A DNA stretch of 64,000 nucleotides from positions 94,373 through 158,372 of the forward strand of contig QCBH01000002.1 in assembly GCA_003281685.1 (NCBI GenBank), written 5' to 3'. This DNA comes from Prochlorococcus sp. AG-347-E23. Its GTDB lineage: Bacteria; Cyanobacteriota; Cyanobacteriia; PCC-6307; Cyanobiaceae. The translations under genes were made by a program, and so were the position numbers. A model generated the notes under the pieces. That model worked only from the letters and a program-made list of their open reading frames with translations. It had not been told where the DNA came from and ran no database searches. Shown in pieces: positions 10,739-22,545 of this stretch (its first letter is position 1; every line of letters begins with the position of its first letter).

Positions 10739-11643
10739 TAGTCAATAATATATGTCTTATTAAATTCATATACTTCCTTTGCTATTAGTGGTAAAAAGGA
10801 AGTATCTTTGGAATATTCTTCCCCATTACAGAAAACGACTAATAAAGTTTGAAGAGATTGACTATTAACCCACCAAGCAGAATCATGTCTAACTTCAGAC
10901 ATTAAGCCTGCTTTACTCCAAATATTAATGCTTTCTGGTAATCCTGCACCCAAAAAACCATCTATTTGATTAAGAGAATCGTTTTTAAGAACAAATTTAT
11001 TTAAATTTCTTTTTAAAAGACTTCGCAAATTTAAATCATTTTCTTGATAATCAATATGAATCATAATTTCCTCCAAAACCCTTGCAGCTGAATCAGAATT
11101 CATAGCGTTTCTATTTTTATTATCATGTCCATAAAATTCTTTCTCACGACCAAATGGTCCATCATCCCAGGTCTTCTGACAGCAATTTATACCAACCAAT
11201 TCTTCCCAATTTAAATCATGTATCCAATCATTTATTATACTTCTTTGATATTTCCAATTTTCCCATAGTTCGCCTTCAATACAAGGTCCACTTGTTGTTC
11301 CAGTAAGTAAATCAATTAAAAAACTTGTTGCATTATTACTGGAGAAAGACAACATTTTCCTTACAGCATCAATAATTTCATCTGATAATATTAAACTTCC
11401 TTTTTTAATCCAATAAAATGCCGCAAGACCATAAACCAACTTGACTATGCTGGCAGGGTAAACCATTTTTTTATTATTAATACCAGTTCCAAAACCTTTA
11501 AATACCCTTTTATTTTCACTTTTATAATTAATCCAAGTTATCGAAATATCTTCTTTGAAAAAATCTTTATTATAAGAGCATGCTCTCCCTAAAATATCAT
11601 TTAAGGCTAGACTCATCTCTTTACTTAAATAGTAAAAGGACAT
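10735..11643 (-). CDS. Class A beta-lactamase-like serine hydrolase
   Basis: SxxK (ASIVKL), SDN-like (SSNN) and KTG-like (SKAG) motifs in order. Confidence 0.8.
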   Translation of the reverse strand: MSFYYLSKEMSLALNDILGRACSYNKDFFKEDISITWINYKSENKRVFKGFGTGINNKKMVYPASIVKLVYGLAAFYWIKKGSLILSDEIIDAVRKMLSFSSNNATSFLIDLLTGTTSGPCIEGELWENWKYQRSIINDWIHDLNWEELVGINCCQKTWDDGPFGREKEFYGHDNKNRNAMNSDSAARVLEEIMIHIDYQENDLNLRSLLKRNLNKFVLKNDSLNQIDGFLGAGLPESINIWSKAGLMSEVRHDSAWWVNSQSLQTLLVVFCNGEEYSKDTSFLPLIAKEVYEFNKTYIIDY

Positions 11644-11646
11644 TGT

Positions 11647-12405
11647 ATGGAAAGTTATAAAAATCCTATCTCACTATTTAAACAAACTAATTTTTCAAAA
11701 ACTATTTGGTGGAAATTAAAAGTTAACATTTCTGGATATCAAAATGAAACACAAGAGAAATTAGTGACTGAAATATTTAAAAATAGAATTTTTAGGCTTA
11801 TTTATCCAAATATTTATCAAAACAACCATAAATTTTCAAGAATACTAGTTCAACTATATGAAGATGGTTACGTCTGTTGGATAAATTTAGATGGATTAAT
11901 TATTGAGGAATACGAATTAGGAAAAACTGAGAATTCAAAAAAAGATCACTTCTTTATAAAAGATAAAGTAAACTCAATTTTAAAATGGATTAAGGATCAA
12001 TCTGAGTTAAATAATAAATACCTTTGGGGAGGAACATTAGGTCCCAATTTTGATTGTTCTGGATTAATTCAAACTGCTTTTTTAAAGCATCAAATTCATA
12101 TACCTCGAGACTCTTTTCAAATAAAAAGTTTTTGTAAACACCTTTTTTATTACAAAGAATCTTATGCGGCTCTACTACCTGGGGATCTTTTATTTTTTGG
12201 AAATAAACAAAAATGTGATCATATTGGAATCTACAAGGGAGACGGATTTTATTACCATAGCTCTGGAAAGGATTTTGGCAGGAATGGAATAGGATTGGAT
12301 ACCCTAAAAAAGTCTAGTGACAAAATTTCTTTGCATTATAAATCTAAACTAATTTCGGCAGGAAGAGTAGTTAGAAATTATAGATGGGACAGAACTATAC
12401 GTTAA
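11647..12405 (+). CDS. NlpC/P60 family cell-wall peptidase
   Basis: NFDCSGLIQTAF catalytic Cys, CDHIGIY catalytic His. Confidence 0.9.
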   Translation: MESYKNPISLFKQTNFSKTIWWKLKVNISGYQNETQEKLVTEIFKNRIFRLIYPNIYQNNHKFSRILVQLYEDGYVCWINLDGLIIEEYELGKTENSKKDHFFIKDKVNSILKWIKDQSELNNKYLWGGTLGPNFDCSGLIQTAFLKHQIHIPRDSFQIKSFCKHLFYYKESYAALLPGDLLFFGNKQKCDHIGIYKGDGFYYHSSGKDFGRNGIGLDTLKKSSDKISLHYKSKLISAGRVVRNYRWDRTIR

Positions 12406-12468
12406 TTAATAGAGCTCAACTTTTAATTTTAAATTAAATTAAAATATTACTTATTCTTTATTTAGGAA

Positions 12469-13068
12469 TTAACCAGCAGTCCAAATATTTTTAATGAATG
12501 GCATTATGGTATCTAAGTGTAATGTCCCAACAAGTAACCAAGCAAAAACAGCTCCTCCACAGCCTCCTAACCAAAATCCACTTGTAAAATCAGCCCAACC
12601 AGCTCTTGTAAATAAGTCCTTTGGCGGATTATAAACAGTCGTATCTGGAGGTTGAACATTAGGTGCTTTACCAGGTGCGTTGTATAGAACAAAGAGTGCT
12701 GTCAAAATATGAACAGCTCCAATAGTAGCGAGAAGTCCAGCTGTTAGAGCAAATTCAGAATTTCTTAATGGGCCAGTCATTGTGAAAGGTCCGTATAAAA
12801 GATATCCAAAAGCTGCTCCAGTTTCTAAACCTCTAAAATTAGGGGAAATACCTTCTCTGTAAAAAGGTAAATTATTTATGAAAGCTTTTGTAAAATAACC
12901 ACTATTAACTGGAGTAGCTAAATTACCAACACAAGGATCAGCAACTGTTTTTACTGCCCATTGTTCTGCTACACCAATATCATTTGGTTGTACAGAAGTA
13001 TCTATGTATTTCTCATCAAACTTAATGGAACTTGTTGATTCTGAGAATGATTTTTGAAAGTCGCTCAT
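12469..13068 (-). CDS. psaL: Photosystem I reaction centre subunit XI
   Basis: 199 aa; [44 protein letters not shown]. Confidence 0.97.
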   Translation of the reverse strand: MSDFQKSFSESTSSIKFDEKYIDTSVQPNDIGVAEQWAVKTVADPCVGNLATPVNSGYFTKAFINNLPFYREGISPNFRGLETGAAFGYLLYGPFTMTGPLRNSEFALTAGLLATIGAVHILTALFVLYNAPGKAPNVQPPDTTVYNPPKDLFTRAGWADFTSGFWLGGCGGAVFAWLLVGTLHLDTIMPFIKNIWTAG

Positions 13069-13095
13069 TTTTTTAATAGTTTAGTTTTTGATAAT

Positions 13096-13209
13096 TTATT
13101 CAGTTGCTGTAATTAATCTTCCAATCAATACGATAAAAACAGCAGGCATTGCTATACCAATTAATGGAACAAAAATTGAGGGTAAAAGACTTGGTAAATC
13201 AGATGGCAT
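13096..13209 (-). CDS. psaI: Photosystem I subunit VIII
   Basis: Not in ORF track; translated by hand: MPSDLPSLLPSIFVPLIGIAMPAVFIVLIGRLITATE*, 37 aa, directly upstream of psaL. Confidence 0.92.
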   Translation of the reverse strand: MPSDLPSLLPSIFVPLIGIAMPAVFIVLIGRLITATE

Positions 13210-13301
13210 AGTTCATTAAACATCTTTAAACACTTTAGTATTTATCTGCGAAATATTGTTAATTTTATTACTGGATGATATAAAAATTATTAACTTTTTA
13301 C

Positions 13302-13679
13302 ATGATAAATTTTTTCGCAATTTTGCTTATAATTTTTATAGGAATTTTACTTTTAGTTTTTAAAAAAAGAAGCTCTAAAAAGTTAATAAATAAAAAAAAT
13401 TTTCATTCTATTAAATTAAACAAAAAAAATAAATTTTCATCTAATAAAAATAGTTATTTTTACAATCACCAAGAAAAAAATTACTCAGTATTTTATAAAA
13501 ATTCTCAAAGAAATAAAATGTTTATTCTTTTTAAGGGTAATACAGAAAATAAATTAAAGGCATTAAAAATTGCGGAAGAATTGGCTGATAAATCAACATT
13601 ACCAATTTTACGAAAAGGCTTAAGAGATACTTCTCCTAAAGTCGTTGAAATTTCAGCTTTATTAATAAGAAACTTCTAG
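13302..13679 (+). CDS. Hypothetical protein with N-terminal TM segment and HEAT-like C-terminus
   Basis: MINFFAILLIIFIGILLLVFKKRSS... and ADKSTLPILRKGLRDTSPKVVEISALLIRNF. Confidence 0.6.
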   Translation: MINFFAILLIIFIGILLLVFKKRSSKKLINKKNFHSIKLNKKNKFSSNKNSYFYNHQEKNYSVFYKNSQRNKMFILFKGNTENKLKALKIAEELADKSTLPILRKGLRDTSPKVVEISALLIRNF

Positions 13680-13686
13680 AAAACAA

Positions 13687-14649
13687 TCAATTTTGATTAG
13701 TACTGCTTATTGATCTAATTCTGTAAATTGGACGACTTTGACTTTCATGATATGTCCTAATTAAAAGTTCGCTCAATAATCCAAAGCTAAATAATTGAAC
13801 ACCAGCAATTCCTAATATTAAAGCAAACATTAGCAACGGACGATTTCCAATATCCTCACCAATTATTTTTAAAACTATCAAATAAGAACTCATCACAAGG
13901 CTAATGAAAATACTTATAATTCCAACAAAACCAAATCCATACATTGGTCTTGTTAAAAATTTAGTCATAAACCAAACAGTTAGTAAATCCATTAAAACTC
14001 TAAAAGTTCTATCAATTCCATATTTACTAGATCCATATTGCCTGCTTCTATGATTTACTCTAATTTCCTTGATTCTTGCACCTTCAATATTTGCTAAAAG
14101 GGGCAGAAACCTGTGAAGTTCGCCATATAGCTTAATATCATCTATTATTTCTTTCTTAAAAGCTTTTAATGAGCATCCATAGTCATGCAACTTCAAACCT
14201 GTTACCTGAGCTATTAATTTATTCGCGATTTTTGATGGTATCTTTCTATTAATTAATTTATCTTTTCTATCAAACCTCCACCCACAAATCAAATCATAGC
14301 CATTATTAATTTCTGAAATTAATTTAGGAATATCATTTGGATCATTCTGTAAATCACCATCTAAAGTAATGACAATATCGCCTTTAGAATTATCAAAGCC
14401 AGCTGATATTGCTGCAGTTTGCCCATAATTTTTGCGAAGGGAAATTACTGACAATTCTTGAATTCTGAGAGTTAGTCGTTTTAATACTTGCTGAGTATTG
14501 TCTTTAGAGCCATCATTTACGACAATCAATTCAAAATTGAATTTATAAAATGACATTACACTTACAACTTCATCCAATAAAAAAACAATACTCTCACTTT
14601 CATTAAAGACAGGGATGACAATAGAAATTAATTGTTTTATATCTGACAT
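13687..14649 (-). CDS. Family 2 glycosyltransferase (polyprenyl-phosphate glycosyltransferase type) with C-terminal TM helices
   Basis: SIVIPVFNESESI, DGDLQNDPNDIP, two C-terminal TM segments. Confidence 0.92.
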   Translation of the reverse strand: MSDIKQLISIVIPVFNESESIVFLLDEVVSVMSFYKFNFELIVVNDGSKDNTQQVLKRLTLRIQELSVISLRKNYGQTAAISAGFDNSKGDIVITLDGDLQNDPNDIPKLISEINNGYDLICGWRFDRKDKLINRKIPSKIANKLIAQVTGLKLHDYGCSLKAFKKEIIDDIKLYGELHRFLPLLANIEGARIKEIRVNHRSRQYGSSKYGIDRTFRVLMDLLTVWFMTKFLTRPMYGFGFVGIISIFISLVMSSYLIVLKIIGEDIGNRPLLMFALILGIAGVQLFSFGLLSELLIRTYHESQSRPIYRIRSISSTNQN

Positions 14650-14705
14650 TTATGTTTAATACTAATTATATAATTTTAACTTAATTTAGAGCACTAAAAT
14701 TAAAC

Positions 14706-14734
14706 AAAAAAAATCACCACAAATGTGGTGATTT
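14706..14734 (-). terminator. Intrinsic terminator downstream of psaB
   Basis: AAATCACCACA-AA-TGTGGTGATTT perfect 11-bp stem followed by a U-rich run on the minus strand. Confidence 0.85.
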
Positions 14735-14752
14735 AAATTATTTAGAGGAAAT

Positions 14753-16981
14753 TTATCCAAACTTACCTGAAGTTGATGCAATAACAAATGCACCGAATGT
14801 AAGAATATTTCCAATAGTGAAATGTGCTAAACCAACTAATCTAGCTTGAACAATTGAAAGTGCAACTGGCTTATCTCTCCAGCCTACAAGGTTAGCTATT
14901 GGAGTACGCTGATGCGCCCAAACTAATGTTTCAATTAATTCTTGCCAGTAACCACGCCATGATATTAAGAACATGAAACCAGTAGCCCAAACTAAGTGAC
15001 CGAACAGGAACATCCAAGCCCAAGGGGATAACGAATTAACTCCAAATGGATTATATCCATTAATAAGTTGAGCAGAGTTTAACCATAGATAGTCTCTGAA
15101 CCAACCCATTAGATAAGTTCCTGATTCATTAAATTGTGCTACATTGCCCTGCCAAATCGCTAGATGTTTCCAATGCCAGTAAAAAGTAACCCATGCTATT
15201 AAATTTAATGCCCAGAACATTGCTAGGTACATAGCGTCCCAAGATGAACTATCACAAGTACCTCCACGTCCAGGTCCATCGCAAGGAAATGCGTAACCAA
15301 GATCTTTCTTATCAGGAATTAATTTTGTTCCTCTGGCGTCAAGTGCACCTTTGATGAGGATTAAGGCAGTTGTATGAAGACCTAAGGCGATAGCATGGTG
15401 AACTAAGAAATCTGCAGGACCGATAGGTAAGAAAGCACTTAATGCATCTTGCCTATTGATAAGATCCATCCAATAATGATTACCTGGTAATGAATTAGCA
15501 GCGAGAGTTGCTGAGCTTGTAGGATCAGATAATAGAGCATTAAAGCCGTACATCATCTTACCTTGGGCAGCTTGAACAAATTGAGCAAATACTGGCTCAA
15601 TTAAAATTTGCTTTTCAGGATTACCAAAAGCTACAACAACATCGTTATGTACATAGATTCCAAGAGTATGGAATCCAAGCAACATTGTTACCCAACTAAG
15701 GTGGCTTATAAGAGCTTCCTTTGTTCCAAGAACTCTTGCTAATACATTGTCTTTATTTAACTCTGGATCATAATCTCTTACAAAGAAAATGGCTCCATGT
15801 GCAAATGCACCAACCATCAAAAACATTGCTATGTACTGATGATGACTATATAAAGCAGATTGTGTAGTGTAGTCCCTGGCAATAAAAGCGTAAGAGGGAA
15901 GTGCACCCATATGTTGGGCTACAAGAGAAGTTGCCACACCAAGTGATGCTAATGCTAGCCCAAGTTGGAAATGTAATGAATTATTTACAGTTTCATATAT
16001 CCCATCATGGTTAATTCCAAAACTGCCTTTGTGCGGATCATTGGGGTGTCTTGTATTATGAGCTTCTGTAATTTCTTTGAGGCTATGGCCAATACCAAAA
16101 GTATTTCTATACATATGACCAGCAATTACAAAAACTGTTCCAATCGCAATATGATGATGTGCAATATCTGTAAGCCATAATGCTTCACTTTGAGGATGAA
16201 GACCACCTAAGAAAGTAAAGATTGCTGTTCCAGCTCCTTCAGCTGTTCCAAATACTTGATCTAAGGAATCAGGATTTTGGGCATAAGCTCCCCAATTTAA
16301 ACTAAAGAAAGGAGCTAATCCTGCGGGGTGTGGAAGCACTGTTAGCCAGTTATCCCAACCTACGTGCTGTCCTCTTGATTCAGGTATAGCAACATGAACC
16401 AAATGACCTGTCCAAGCAATACTACTAAAACCAAATAAGACAGCTAAATGATGATTTAATCTTGACTCTGCATTTTTAAACCAAGCTAGAGAAGGTCTGA
16501 ATTTTGGCTGCAAGTGTAACCAACCTGCAAATAGAGTCCAACAAGCCAAAATACTCATAAATATTGAAGCTTGGAAGAGTTGCTCATTAGTTCTCATTCC
16601 AATTGTGTACCACCAATGGTAGAGACCTGAGTAAGCTATGTTTACTGGACCACTAGCTCCAGCTTGTGTCATTGCTTCTGTGATGCCAGATCCAAAATGA
16701 GGATCCCAAATAGCATGAGCAATAGGACGAACGTGAGTTGGATCAAGTACAAATTGCTCGAAGTTACCTTGCCAAGCAATATGAAATAAGTTTCCAGCTA
16801 CCCAGAGGGCGATAATTGCTAGATGACCAAAATGTGTAGAGAAAAGCTTTTGATAAAGCTTTTCTTCGGTCATACCATCATGACTTTCAAAGTCGTGAGC
16901 GGTAGCTATTCCGTACCATATTCGTCTAGTTGTAGGGTCCTGAGCTAGACCCTGGTTAAATGATGGAAATTTTGTTGCCAT
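14753..16981 (-). CDS. psaB: Photosystem I P700 apoprotein A2
   Basis: 742 aa; [38 protein letters not shown]-binding loop. Confidence 0.99.
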   Translation of the reverse strand: MATKFPSFNQGLAQDPTTRRIWYGIATAHDFESHDGMTEEKLYQKLFSTHFGHLAIIALWVAGNLFHIAWQGNFEQFVLDPTHVRPIAHAIWDPHFGSGITEAMTQAGASGPVNIAYSGLYHWWYTIGMRTNEQLFQASIFMSILACWTLFAGWLHLQPKFRPSLAWFKNAESRLNHHLAVLFGFSSIAWTGHLVHVAIPESRGQHVGWDNWLTVLPHPAGLAPFFSLNWGAYAQNPDSLDQVFGTAEGAGTAIFTFLGGLHPQSEALWLTDIAHHHIAIGTVFVIAGHMYRNTFGIGHSLKEITEAHNTRHPNDPHKGSFGINHDGIYETVNNSLHFQLGLALASLGVATSLVAQHMGALPSYAFIARDYTTQSALYSHHQYIAMFLMVGAFAHGAIFFVRDYDPELNKDNVLARVLGTKEALISHLSWVTMLLGFHTLGIYVHNDVVVAFGNPEKQILIEPVFAQFVQAAQGKMMYGFNALLSDPTSSATLAANSLPGNHYWMDLINRQDALSAFLPIGPADFLVHHAIALGLHTTALILIKGALDARGTKLIPDKKDLGYAFPCDGPGRGGTCDSSSWDAMYLAMFWALNLIAWVTFYWHWKHLAIWQGNVAQFNESGTYLMGWFRDYLWLNSAQLINGYNPFGVNSLSPWAWMFLFGHLVWATGFMFLISWRGYWQELIETLVWAHQRTPIANLVGWRDKPVALSIVQARLVGLAHFTIGNILTFGAFVIASTSGKFG

Positions 16982-17008
16982 TGAATTAAAAAGGTGAAGT
17001 TCAGGTAA

Positions 17009-19312
17009 TTAGCCCAGGCCAAAAAGGCGAGCATGGAAGAAAGCCCATGTGGTAGCAATACCACCAACAAGGAAGTGTGTTACACCTACTGCTCTACCCT
17101 GAGTTATGGATAAAGCTCTTGGTTGAATGGTTGGAGCAACTTTAAGTTTGTTATGAGCCCAAACAATTGATTCGAATAATTCTTGCCAATATCCTCGTCC
17201 ACTGAAGAGGAACATTAAACTAAATGCCCATATAAAGTGAGCTCCTAAGAACATCAAACCGTACATGCTTATGGATTGACCATAACTTGTTAATACTTGA
17301 GAAGCTTGCGCCCAAAGGAAATCTCTTAACCAACCATTTATAGTGATGGAACTTTGTGCGAAATTACCACCAGTAAGTCCCCAAACATCACTCTGCATTT
17401 TCCAAGAGAAGTGGAAAATAACTATTGATAAACAGTTATACATCCAGAAAAGAGCTAAGAAAACGTGGTCCCATGAAGAAACTTGACATGTACCACCTCT
17501 TCCTGGTCCATCACAAGGGAATCTAAATCCTAGAGAAGCTTTGTCAGGGATTAACCTTGAACTTCTAGCATAAAGAACTCCTTTAAGAAGTATCAAAACA
17601 GTTACGTGGATTTGAAAAGCATGAATGTGATGAATCATTAGATCAGCTGTTCCTAATGGAATTGGAGCTATAGCAACCTTCCCACCTACTTCTACTAAAC
17701 TTCCATTAAATACTTCACTTAATGCTTTGTGAGGTAAAGCTTCTGCAGTTCCTGCTAATAGAGAAGTTCCAACAGCAGATGCTTGAATACTTTGTACCCA
17801 TTGAGCAAAAATTGGCTGAAGTTGAATTGCAGAATCACTAAACATATCTTGGGGTCTACCCAAGGCTCTCATAGTATCGTTGTGAATATAGAGTCCAAAA
17901 CTATGAAATCCTAACCACATACAAACCCAGTTCAAGTGACTGATTAAAGCGTCTCGAGCTTTTAGAATTCTGTCTAAAACATTATCAATATGTTTTGCTG
18001 GATCATAATCTCTAACCATTGCAATTCCAGCATGTGCTCCAGCTCCAACTATGAATAATCCACCTATCCACATGTGATGAGTGAATAATCCAAGAACCGT
18101 CATGTAGTCAGTAGCTATGTATGGATATGGAGGCATCGCATACATATGATGAGATACAAGTATACTAATTGATCCAAGCATTGCTAGGTTTACTGCTAGC
18201 TGAGCATGTCTACTTTCTGCCATGAATTCAAAAAGACCTTGGTGACCTTTAGGAGCAGGGAATAATATTGGATCTCCTTGCTGTGAATCTAATATTTCTT
18301 TCATGCTATGACCAATACCATAATTGGTTCTATACATATGACCACCTATTATTGCTATTACACCAAAAGCTAAATGATGATGTGAAACGTCAGTCATCCA
18401 TAAACTTCCTGTCACAGGGTTAAGTCCACCTTTGAATGTAAGAAAATCAGAGAAAGCTAACCAATTTAAACTAAAGAAATTTCCCGTGCCGCTGGCTAAT
18501 CCTGGAAATATCTGACCGATAATTTGTGGATCGCATAGTTGATGCGGCATTGGCATATCTGCAATAGTTGCAATTTCTTTCCCATTGATTACTAGAGGAG
18601 AGCCTGCATCAATTGCATCTAAGATAGCTGCAGTTGGAGCTCCTATATGAATACAATGGCCAGCCCAAGCTAAAGATCCTAGCCCTACTAAACCAGCAAT
18701 ATGATGGTTAAGCATAGATTCAATATCTTGAAACCACTCCATTTTTGGAGCTGCTTTGTGATAATGAAAAATTCCTGCATGAAGCATAAGTGCAGCCATA
18801 ACTACAGCACCTATTGCCAAAGCCATAAGTTCACTTTCATTAGTTATTCCCCATGCTCGCCACATGTGAAATATGCCTGAACTAATTTGAATTCCATTGT
18901 AGTTAGCCCCAAGATCAGCATTAAGCATTTCTTGACCTACTATTGCCCAAACTTGCTGAGCACCAGGTTTAACATGAGTTGGATCAGCTAACCAACCTGA
19001 GTAATTAGAAAATCTAGCTCCATGGAAAAAAGCAGCACTCATCCAAATAAAAATGACTGCAAGATGTCCAAAATGAGCTGAAAAGATTTTCCTTGTTGCT
19101 TCTTCAGCATCGCCAGTATGCACATCGAAATCATGTGCATCTGCATGCAAATTCCAAATCCAAGTTGTAGTTTTTGGACCCTTAGATAATTTACTTGACC
19201 AGAAACCTGGTTTATCTAATTTGGCAAAATCAATAGGTCTTGGATCAACCTTTACGGGATCTTCCAAAACTTTCTTGTTTTTTTCTCCACTTTCTGGTGG
19301 GCTGATGGTCAT
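17009..19312 (-). CDS. psaA: Photosystem I P700 apoprotein A1
   Basis: 767 aa; [12 protein letters not shown] loop; upstream of psaB. Confidence 0.99.
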   Translation of the reverse strand: MTISPPESGEKNKKVLEDPVKVDPRPIDFAKLDKPGFWSSKLSKGPKTTTWIWNLHADAHDFDVHTGDAEEATRKIFSAHFGHLAVIFIWMSAAFFHGARFSNYSGWLADPTHVKPGAQQVWAIVGQEMLNADLGANYNGIQISSGIFHMWRAWGITNESELMALAIGAVVMAALMLHAGIFHYHKAAPKMEWFQDIESMLNHHIAGLVGLGSLAWAGHCIHIGAPTAAILDAIDAGSPLVINGKEIATIADMPMPHQLCDPQIIGQIFPGLASGTGNFFSLNWLAFSDFLTFKGGLNPVTGSLWMTDVSHHHLAFGVIAIIGGHMYRTNYGIGHSMKEILDSQQGDPILFPAPKGHQGLFEFMAESRHAQLAVNLAMLGSISILVSHHMYAMPPYPYIATDYMTVLGLFTHHMWIGGLFIVGAGAHAGIAMVRDYDPAKHIDNVLDRILKARDALISHLNWVCMWLGFHSFGLYIHNDTMRALGRPQDMFSDSAIQLQPIFAQWVQSIQASAVGTSLLAGTAEALPHKALSEVFNGSLVEVGGKVAIAPIPLGTADLMIHHIHAFQIHVTVLILLKGVLYARSSRLIPDKASLGFRFPCDGPGRGGTCQVSSWDHVFLALFWMYNCLSIVIFHFSWKMQSDVWGLTGGNFAQSSITINGWLRDFLWAQASQVLTSYGQSISMYGLMFLGAHFIWAFSLMFLFSGRGYWQELFESIVWAHNKLKVAPTIQPRALSITQGRAVGVTHFLVGGIATTWAFFHARLFGLG

Positions 19313-19647
19313 CTAGCACCTCGAAAATAATTGACATTAAAGCCGATTGATCGAATCTTGGACTTATTTTTAATAATAATGTTCAAGAAAACAAATCCCT
19401 CAGGACTTTATATACTCGTTTCAAAAATAATAAGGCAAAGATTCTTTCGTTATGCATTAACGTAACAAATGTTCTAATGATTGTTACTATATGAATATTT
19501 TGTTAAATTCTTGTCTATGACTAATCTATGAGTATTTTTACTTAAATTTTATATAAATTTCTTAAATTTTTTTTTATATTTCAATGAAATTTTTTTAAAT
19601 ACAGCGACAGTATATAATTTTCAACATAACAAACAATAGTTTCTAAT

Positions 19648-21468
19648 TTGAAAGGAATCGCAATAGGCCTATCTCATAAATCACAAGAAATTTTAAAAAG
19701 GCTTAAAAAAACAGAGTTTGTTAATGAAATTTATATTGCAGGCTCTTCAAAAGATGATGGAGCGGAAAATGAAGAGTTACAAGTAAAAAAGCCTAGAGAA
19801 ATCTTAATTCAAAAATGGCCTGAAGTAGATTTAATAATTTTCATAGGTTCAATAGGTGCATCAATACGCATAATAAATTCTTTTTTAACCTCTAAAAATC
19901 AAGACCCAGGGGTTATTGTCATAGATAATAAATGTTCCAAGATAGTACCTCTAGTTGGTTTACATCAGTCAAACACTAAAAATATCGCATTTCAAATTTC
20001 TAATTTATTTGGGTGCCAAATAATAGAAACTAGTAATTCAAATGATCAAAGCTTCTTAAATCTTGATTCATTTGGGGAAGCATGGGGGTGGAAAAGATCT
20101 GGTGAAATAAAGAACTGGTCAAATATAGTAATAAAACAAGCTAAGAATGAAAAAATATTTTGCAAACAATTATCTGGCATTAGTTTATGGAAAAATTCAA
20201 AATCAGGAGAGATTATTAATCAAATTGATGCAAAAGAAACAGAAAAACCAGATTCAACTTTTCATGTGAGTATATTCGAAAATCATGTCACAACTTGGCA
20301 CCCGCGAGTATTATGGATTGGCATAGGATGTGAGAGAAATACCTGCAAAGAATTAATAGCAAATTCTCTAAATAATTTTTTGAAGTCAAGAAATTTATCA
20401 CGACATTCAATAGCAGGATTTGCAACTGTTGATATTAAAAAAGATGAGGAAGGAATTTTAGAACTTGCTGAGGAAAATAACTTACCTATCAAATTTTTTA
20501 CTAAAGAAGATCTTTCAAAAATAATTGTTCCAAATCCTTCAATTGTTGTGCAAAAGCAAATTGGCACACCTTCTGTAGCAGAAGCATCTTGCTTACTGGC
20601 AGCAGGAGAAGAATCAAAATTACTAGAAGCAAAAAGAATCTTTAAAGGTAAAGATTTTCAAACAAGTAATTCTGGCGCGGTAACTATCGCTATAGCAGAA
20701 TCAAAAAATCAATATTATCCAACAAATGGGGAGATTCATATTATTGGAAGTGGTCCTGGAGATATCTCCTTCATAACCAATAATGCAAGAAAAGCACTTT
20801 CAAGATGCACTGTTTGGATTGGATATAAGATGTATTTAGATTTGATTAAACCCTTAAAAAGGAGTGACCAAGTTTTAGTTGAAAGTAAACTTACTGAGGA
20901 AAAGGAAAGATGCATTAAAGCAATTAAACTGGCTGAGGAAGGAATAAAAGTAGCTTTAATTTCTTCAGGTGAATCTGGATTTTATGGAATGGCTGGTTTA
21001 CTTTTGGAATTACTTCAAAAAATCAAAAAAGAATATAGACCTTACTTTGAAGTACATCCTGGTATAAGTAGTGTTCAATTAGCGGCTGCGTTGAGTGGAG
21101 CACCACTAACAAATGACTTTTGTTCAATTAGCTTGAGTGATAAGTTAACTCCATGGTCTTTAATAGAAAAAAGAATTCAAGGAGCTCTCCTAGGTGACTT
21201 TGTTATAGCTTTATTTAATCCTCAATCAATTGAAAGAAATTGGCAGTTAAAAAGTGTAATAGATCAATGCTTGAAATCTAGACCAAGTAATACTCCTGTT
21301 TTAATAGCTAGACAAGTAGGTAGAGAAAATCAATCAAAAAAATTTTTTACTTTAAACACTATTCCTATTAAAGAAATAGATATGTTGTCAATTATAATTA
21401 TTGGCAATTCTCAAACCACTTTAATAGATGATATTTTTATTACTCCAAGAGGATATTTACAACATTAA
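19648..21468 (+). CDS. Fused CbiG-like / precorrin-3B C17-methyltransferase (CobJ/CbiH-like) protein (TTG start)
   Basis: N-terminal CbiG regions (GIGCERNTCKE; GTPSVAEASCLLAAG) then SAM methyltransferase domain (IHIIGSGPGD...FEVHPGISSVQLAAALSGAPL). Confidence 0.9.
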   Translation: MKGIAIGLSHKSQEILKRLKKTEFVNEIYIAGSSKDDGAENEELQVKKPREILIQKWPEVDLIIFIGSIGASIRIINSFLTSKNQDPGVIVIDNKCSKIVPLVGLHQSNTKNIAFQISNLFGCQIIETSNSNDQSFLNLDSFGEAWGWKRSGEIKNWSNIVIKQAKNEKIFCKQLSGISLWKNSKSGEIINQIDAKETEKPDSTFHVSIFENHVTTWHPRVLWIGIGCERNTCKELIANSLNNFLKSRNLSRHSIAGFATVDIKKDEEGILELAEENNLPIKFFTKEDLSKIIVPNPSIVVQKQIGTPSVAEASCLLAAGEESKLLEAKRIFKGKDFQTSNSGAVTIAIAESKNQYYPTNGEIHIIGSGPGDISFITNNARKALSRCTVWIGYKMYLDLIKPLKRSDQVLVESKLTEEKERCIKAIKLAEEGIKVALISSGESGFYGMAGLLLELLQKIKKEYRPYFEVHPGISSVQLAAALSGAPLTNDFCSISLSDKLTPWSLIEKRIQGALLGDFVIALFNPQSIERNWQLKSVIDQCLKSRPSNTPVLIARQVGRENQSKKFFTLNTIPIKEIDMLSIIIIGNSQTTLIDDIFITPRGYLQH

Positions 21469-21560
21469 GTTTTAATAATAAAAAAATTATCCATAAATTT
21501 TTTTTCTTTGCTTTTTTTTAATAAGAATACTAGTCTTTTGTAAGGGATTAAGAAAATTCA

Positions 21561-22349
21561 TTGAAAACAGTTGGTTTAATTTTATTTGACATAGATGGTG
21601 TAATACGCAGCGTAGAAAATAGCTACAGACTTTCATTAAAAAAAACAGTCTACAAATTTTCAGGATGGGAACCAAGTTATATTGATATTGATAATGCCAA
21701 AAATGAAGGGATCTGGAATAATGACTGGGATTTAAGTTTAGAATTTATAAAAAGATTTAAAAAAAAAGGGAACTTAAACTTTAAATTACCTCAAAGAGAG
21801 AAAGTAGTTAAATGTTTTGAAGAATTTTACTTTGGAGGAGATCCAAATGAAGATAGTAAATATTGGTCTGGATTCATAACAAATGAGGAGTTATTAGTTG
21901 ATAAAAAGTTTTTTGACTTATTAGAAAAAAATGGAATAATTTGGGGTTTTGTGAGTGGTGCAGAGTCTGCCTCTGCAAAATTTGTTTTAGAAAAAAGACT
22001 TGGACTAAAATCACCTCCACTAATATCTATGGGAGATGCTCCAGACAAACCTGATCCTAAAGGTTTTATTAACTTATCCAAAAAACTTCTTGGAGATAAA
22101 CTTGGGTCATCAAATATTCCTATCGCATACGTAGGAGATACAATTGCAGATATAAATACAGTTAAGAACGCTAAAAAGGAAATACCATCTCAAAAATTTA
22201 TAAGTATTGGAATAGCTCCTCCTCATTTACATTCAAAGTCTCGATTAATTGAACGTCGTTCGTACGAAACAAATCTTAGAAATGGAGGTGCTGAATTGAT
22301 TATAAATTCTATTTATGACATTAAAAATATTAATCTTAACTTGTTTTAA
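21561..22349 (+). CDS. HAD superfamily hydrolase (TTG start)
   Basis: ILFDIDGVIRSVENSY, KPDPKGF, YVGDTIADI. Confidence 0.85.
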   Translation: MKTVGLILFDIDGVIRSVENSYRLSLKKTVYKFSGWEPSYIDIDNAKNEGIWNNDWDLSLEFIKRFKKKGNLNFKLPQREKVVKCFEEFYFGGDPNEDSKYWSGFITNEELLVDKKFFDLLEKNGIIWGFVSGAESASAKFVLEKRLGLKSPPLISMGDAPDKPDPKGFINLSKKLLGDKLGSSNIPIAYVGDTIADINTVKNAKKEIPSQKFISIGIAPPHLHSKSRLIERRSYETNLRNGGAELIINSIYDIKNINLNLF

Positions 22350-22523
22350 AAAAATTTTACAAACAAATATATTTTAATTAATTACGAAAAAGTAGGCTCA
22401 CGAAAAACAACTCTAAAGAAAATAGATGAACTAATTAAGAAATTATATGACAAGGAATAAAGAAATTTAAAAACCAAATTACCGACTAGAATCGCTTGGA
22501 AGAACTCTGAAATTGTTATTTAA
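22350..22523 (+). pseudogene. Possible gene remnant (C-terminal protein fragment, one in-frame stop)
   Basis: Frame after the HAD stop reads KNFTNKYILINYEKVGSRKTTLKKIDELIKKLYDKE*RNLKTKLPTRIAWKNSEIVI*; protein-like composition but no start codon. Confidence 0.3.
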
Positions 22524-22545
22524 ATAAGTCTTATTTTATTTTTTT

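Noticed and set aside
12421-12444. TTTTAATTT...AAATTAAAA hairpin between the NlpC and psaL genes
   Set aside because: Pure A/T stem expected by chance in this composition; not convincing as a terminator.
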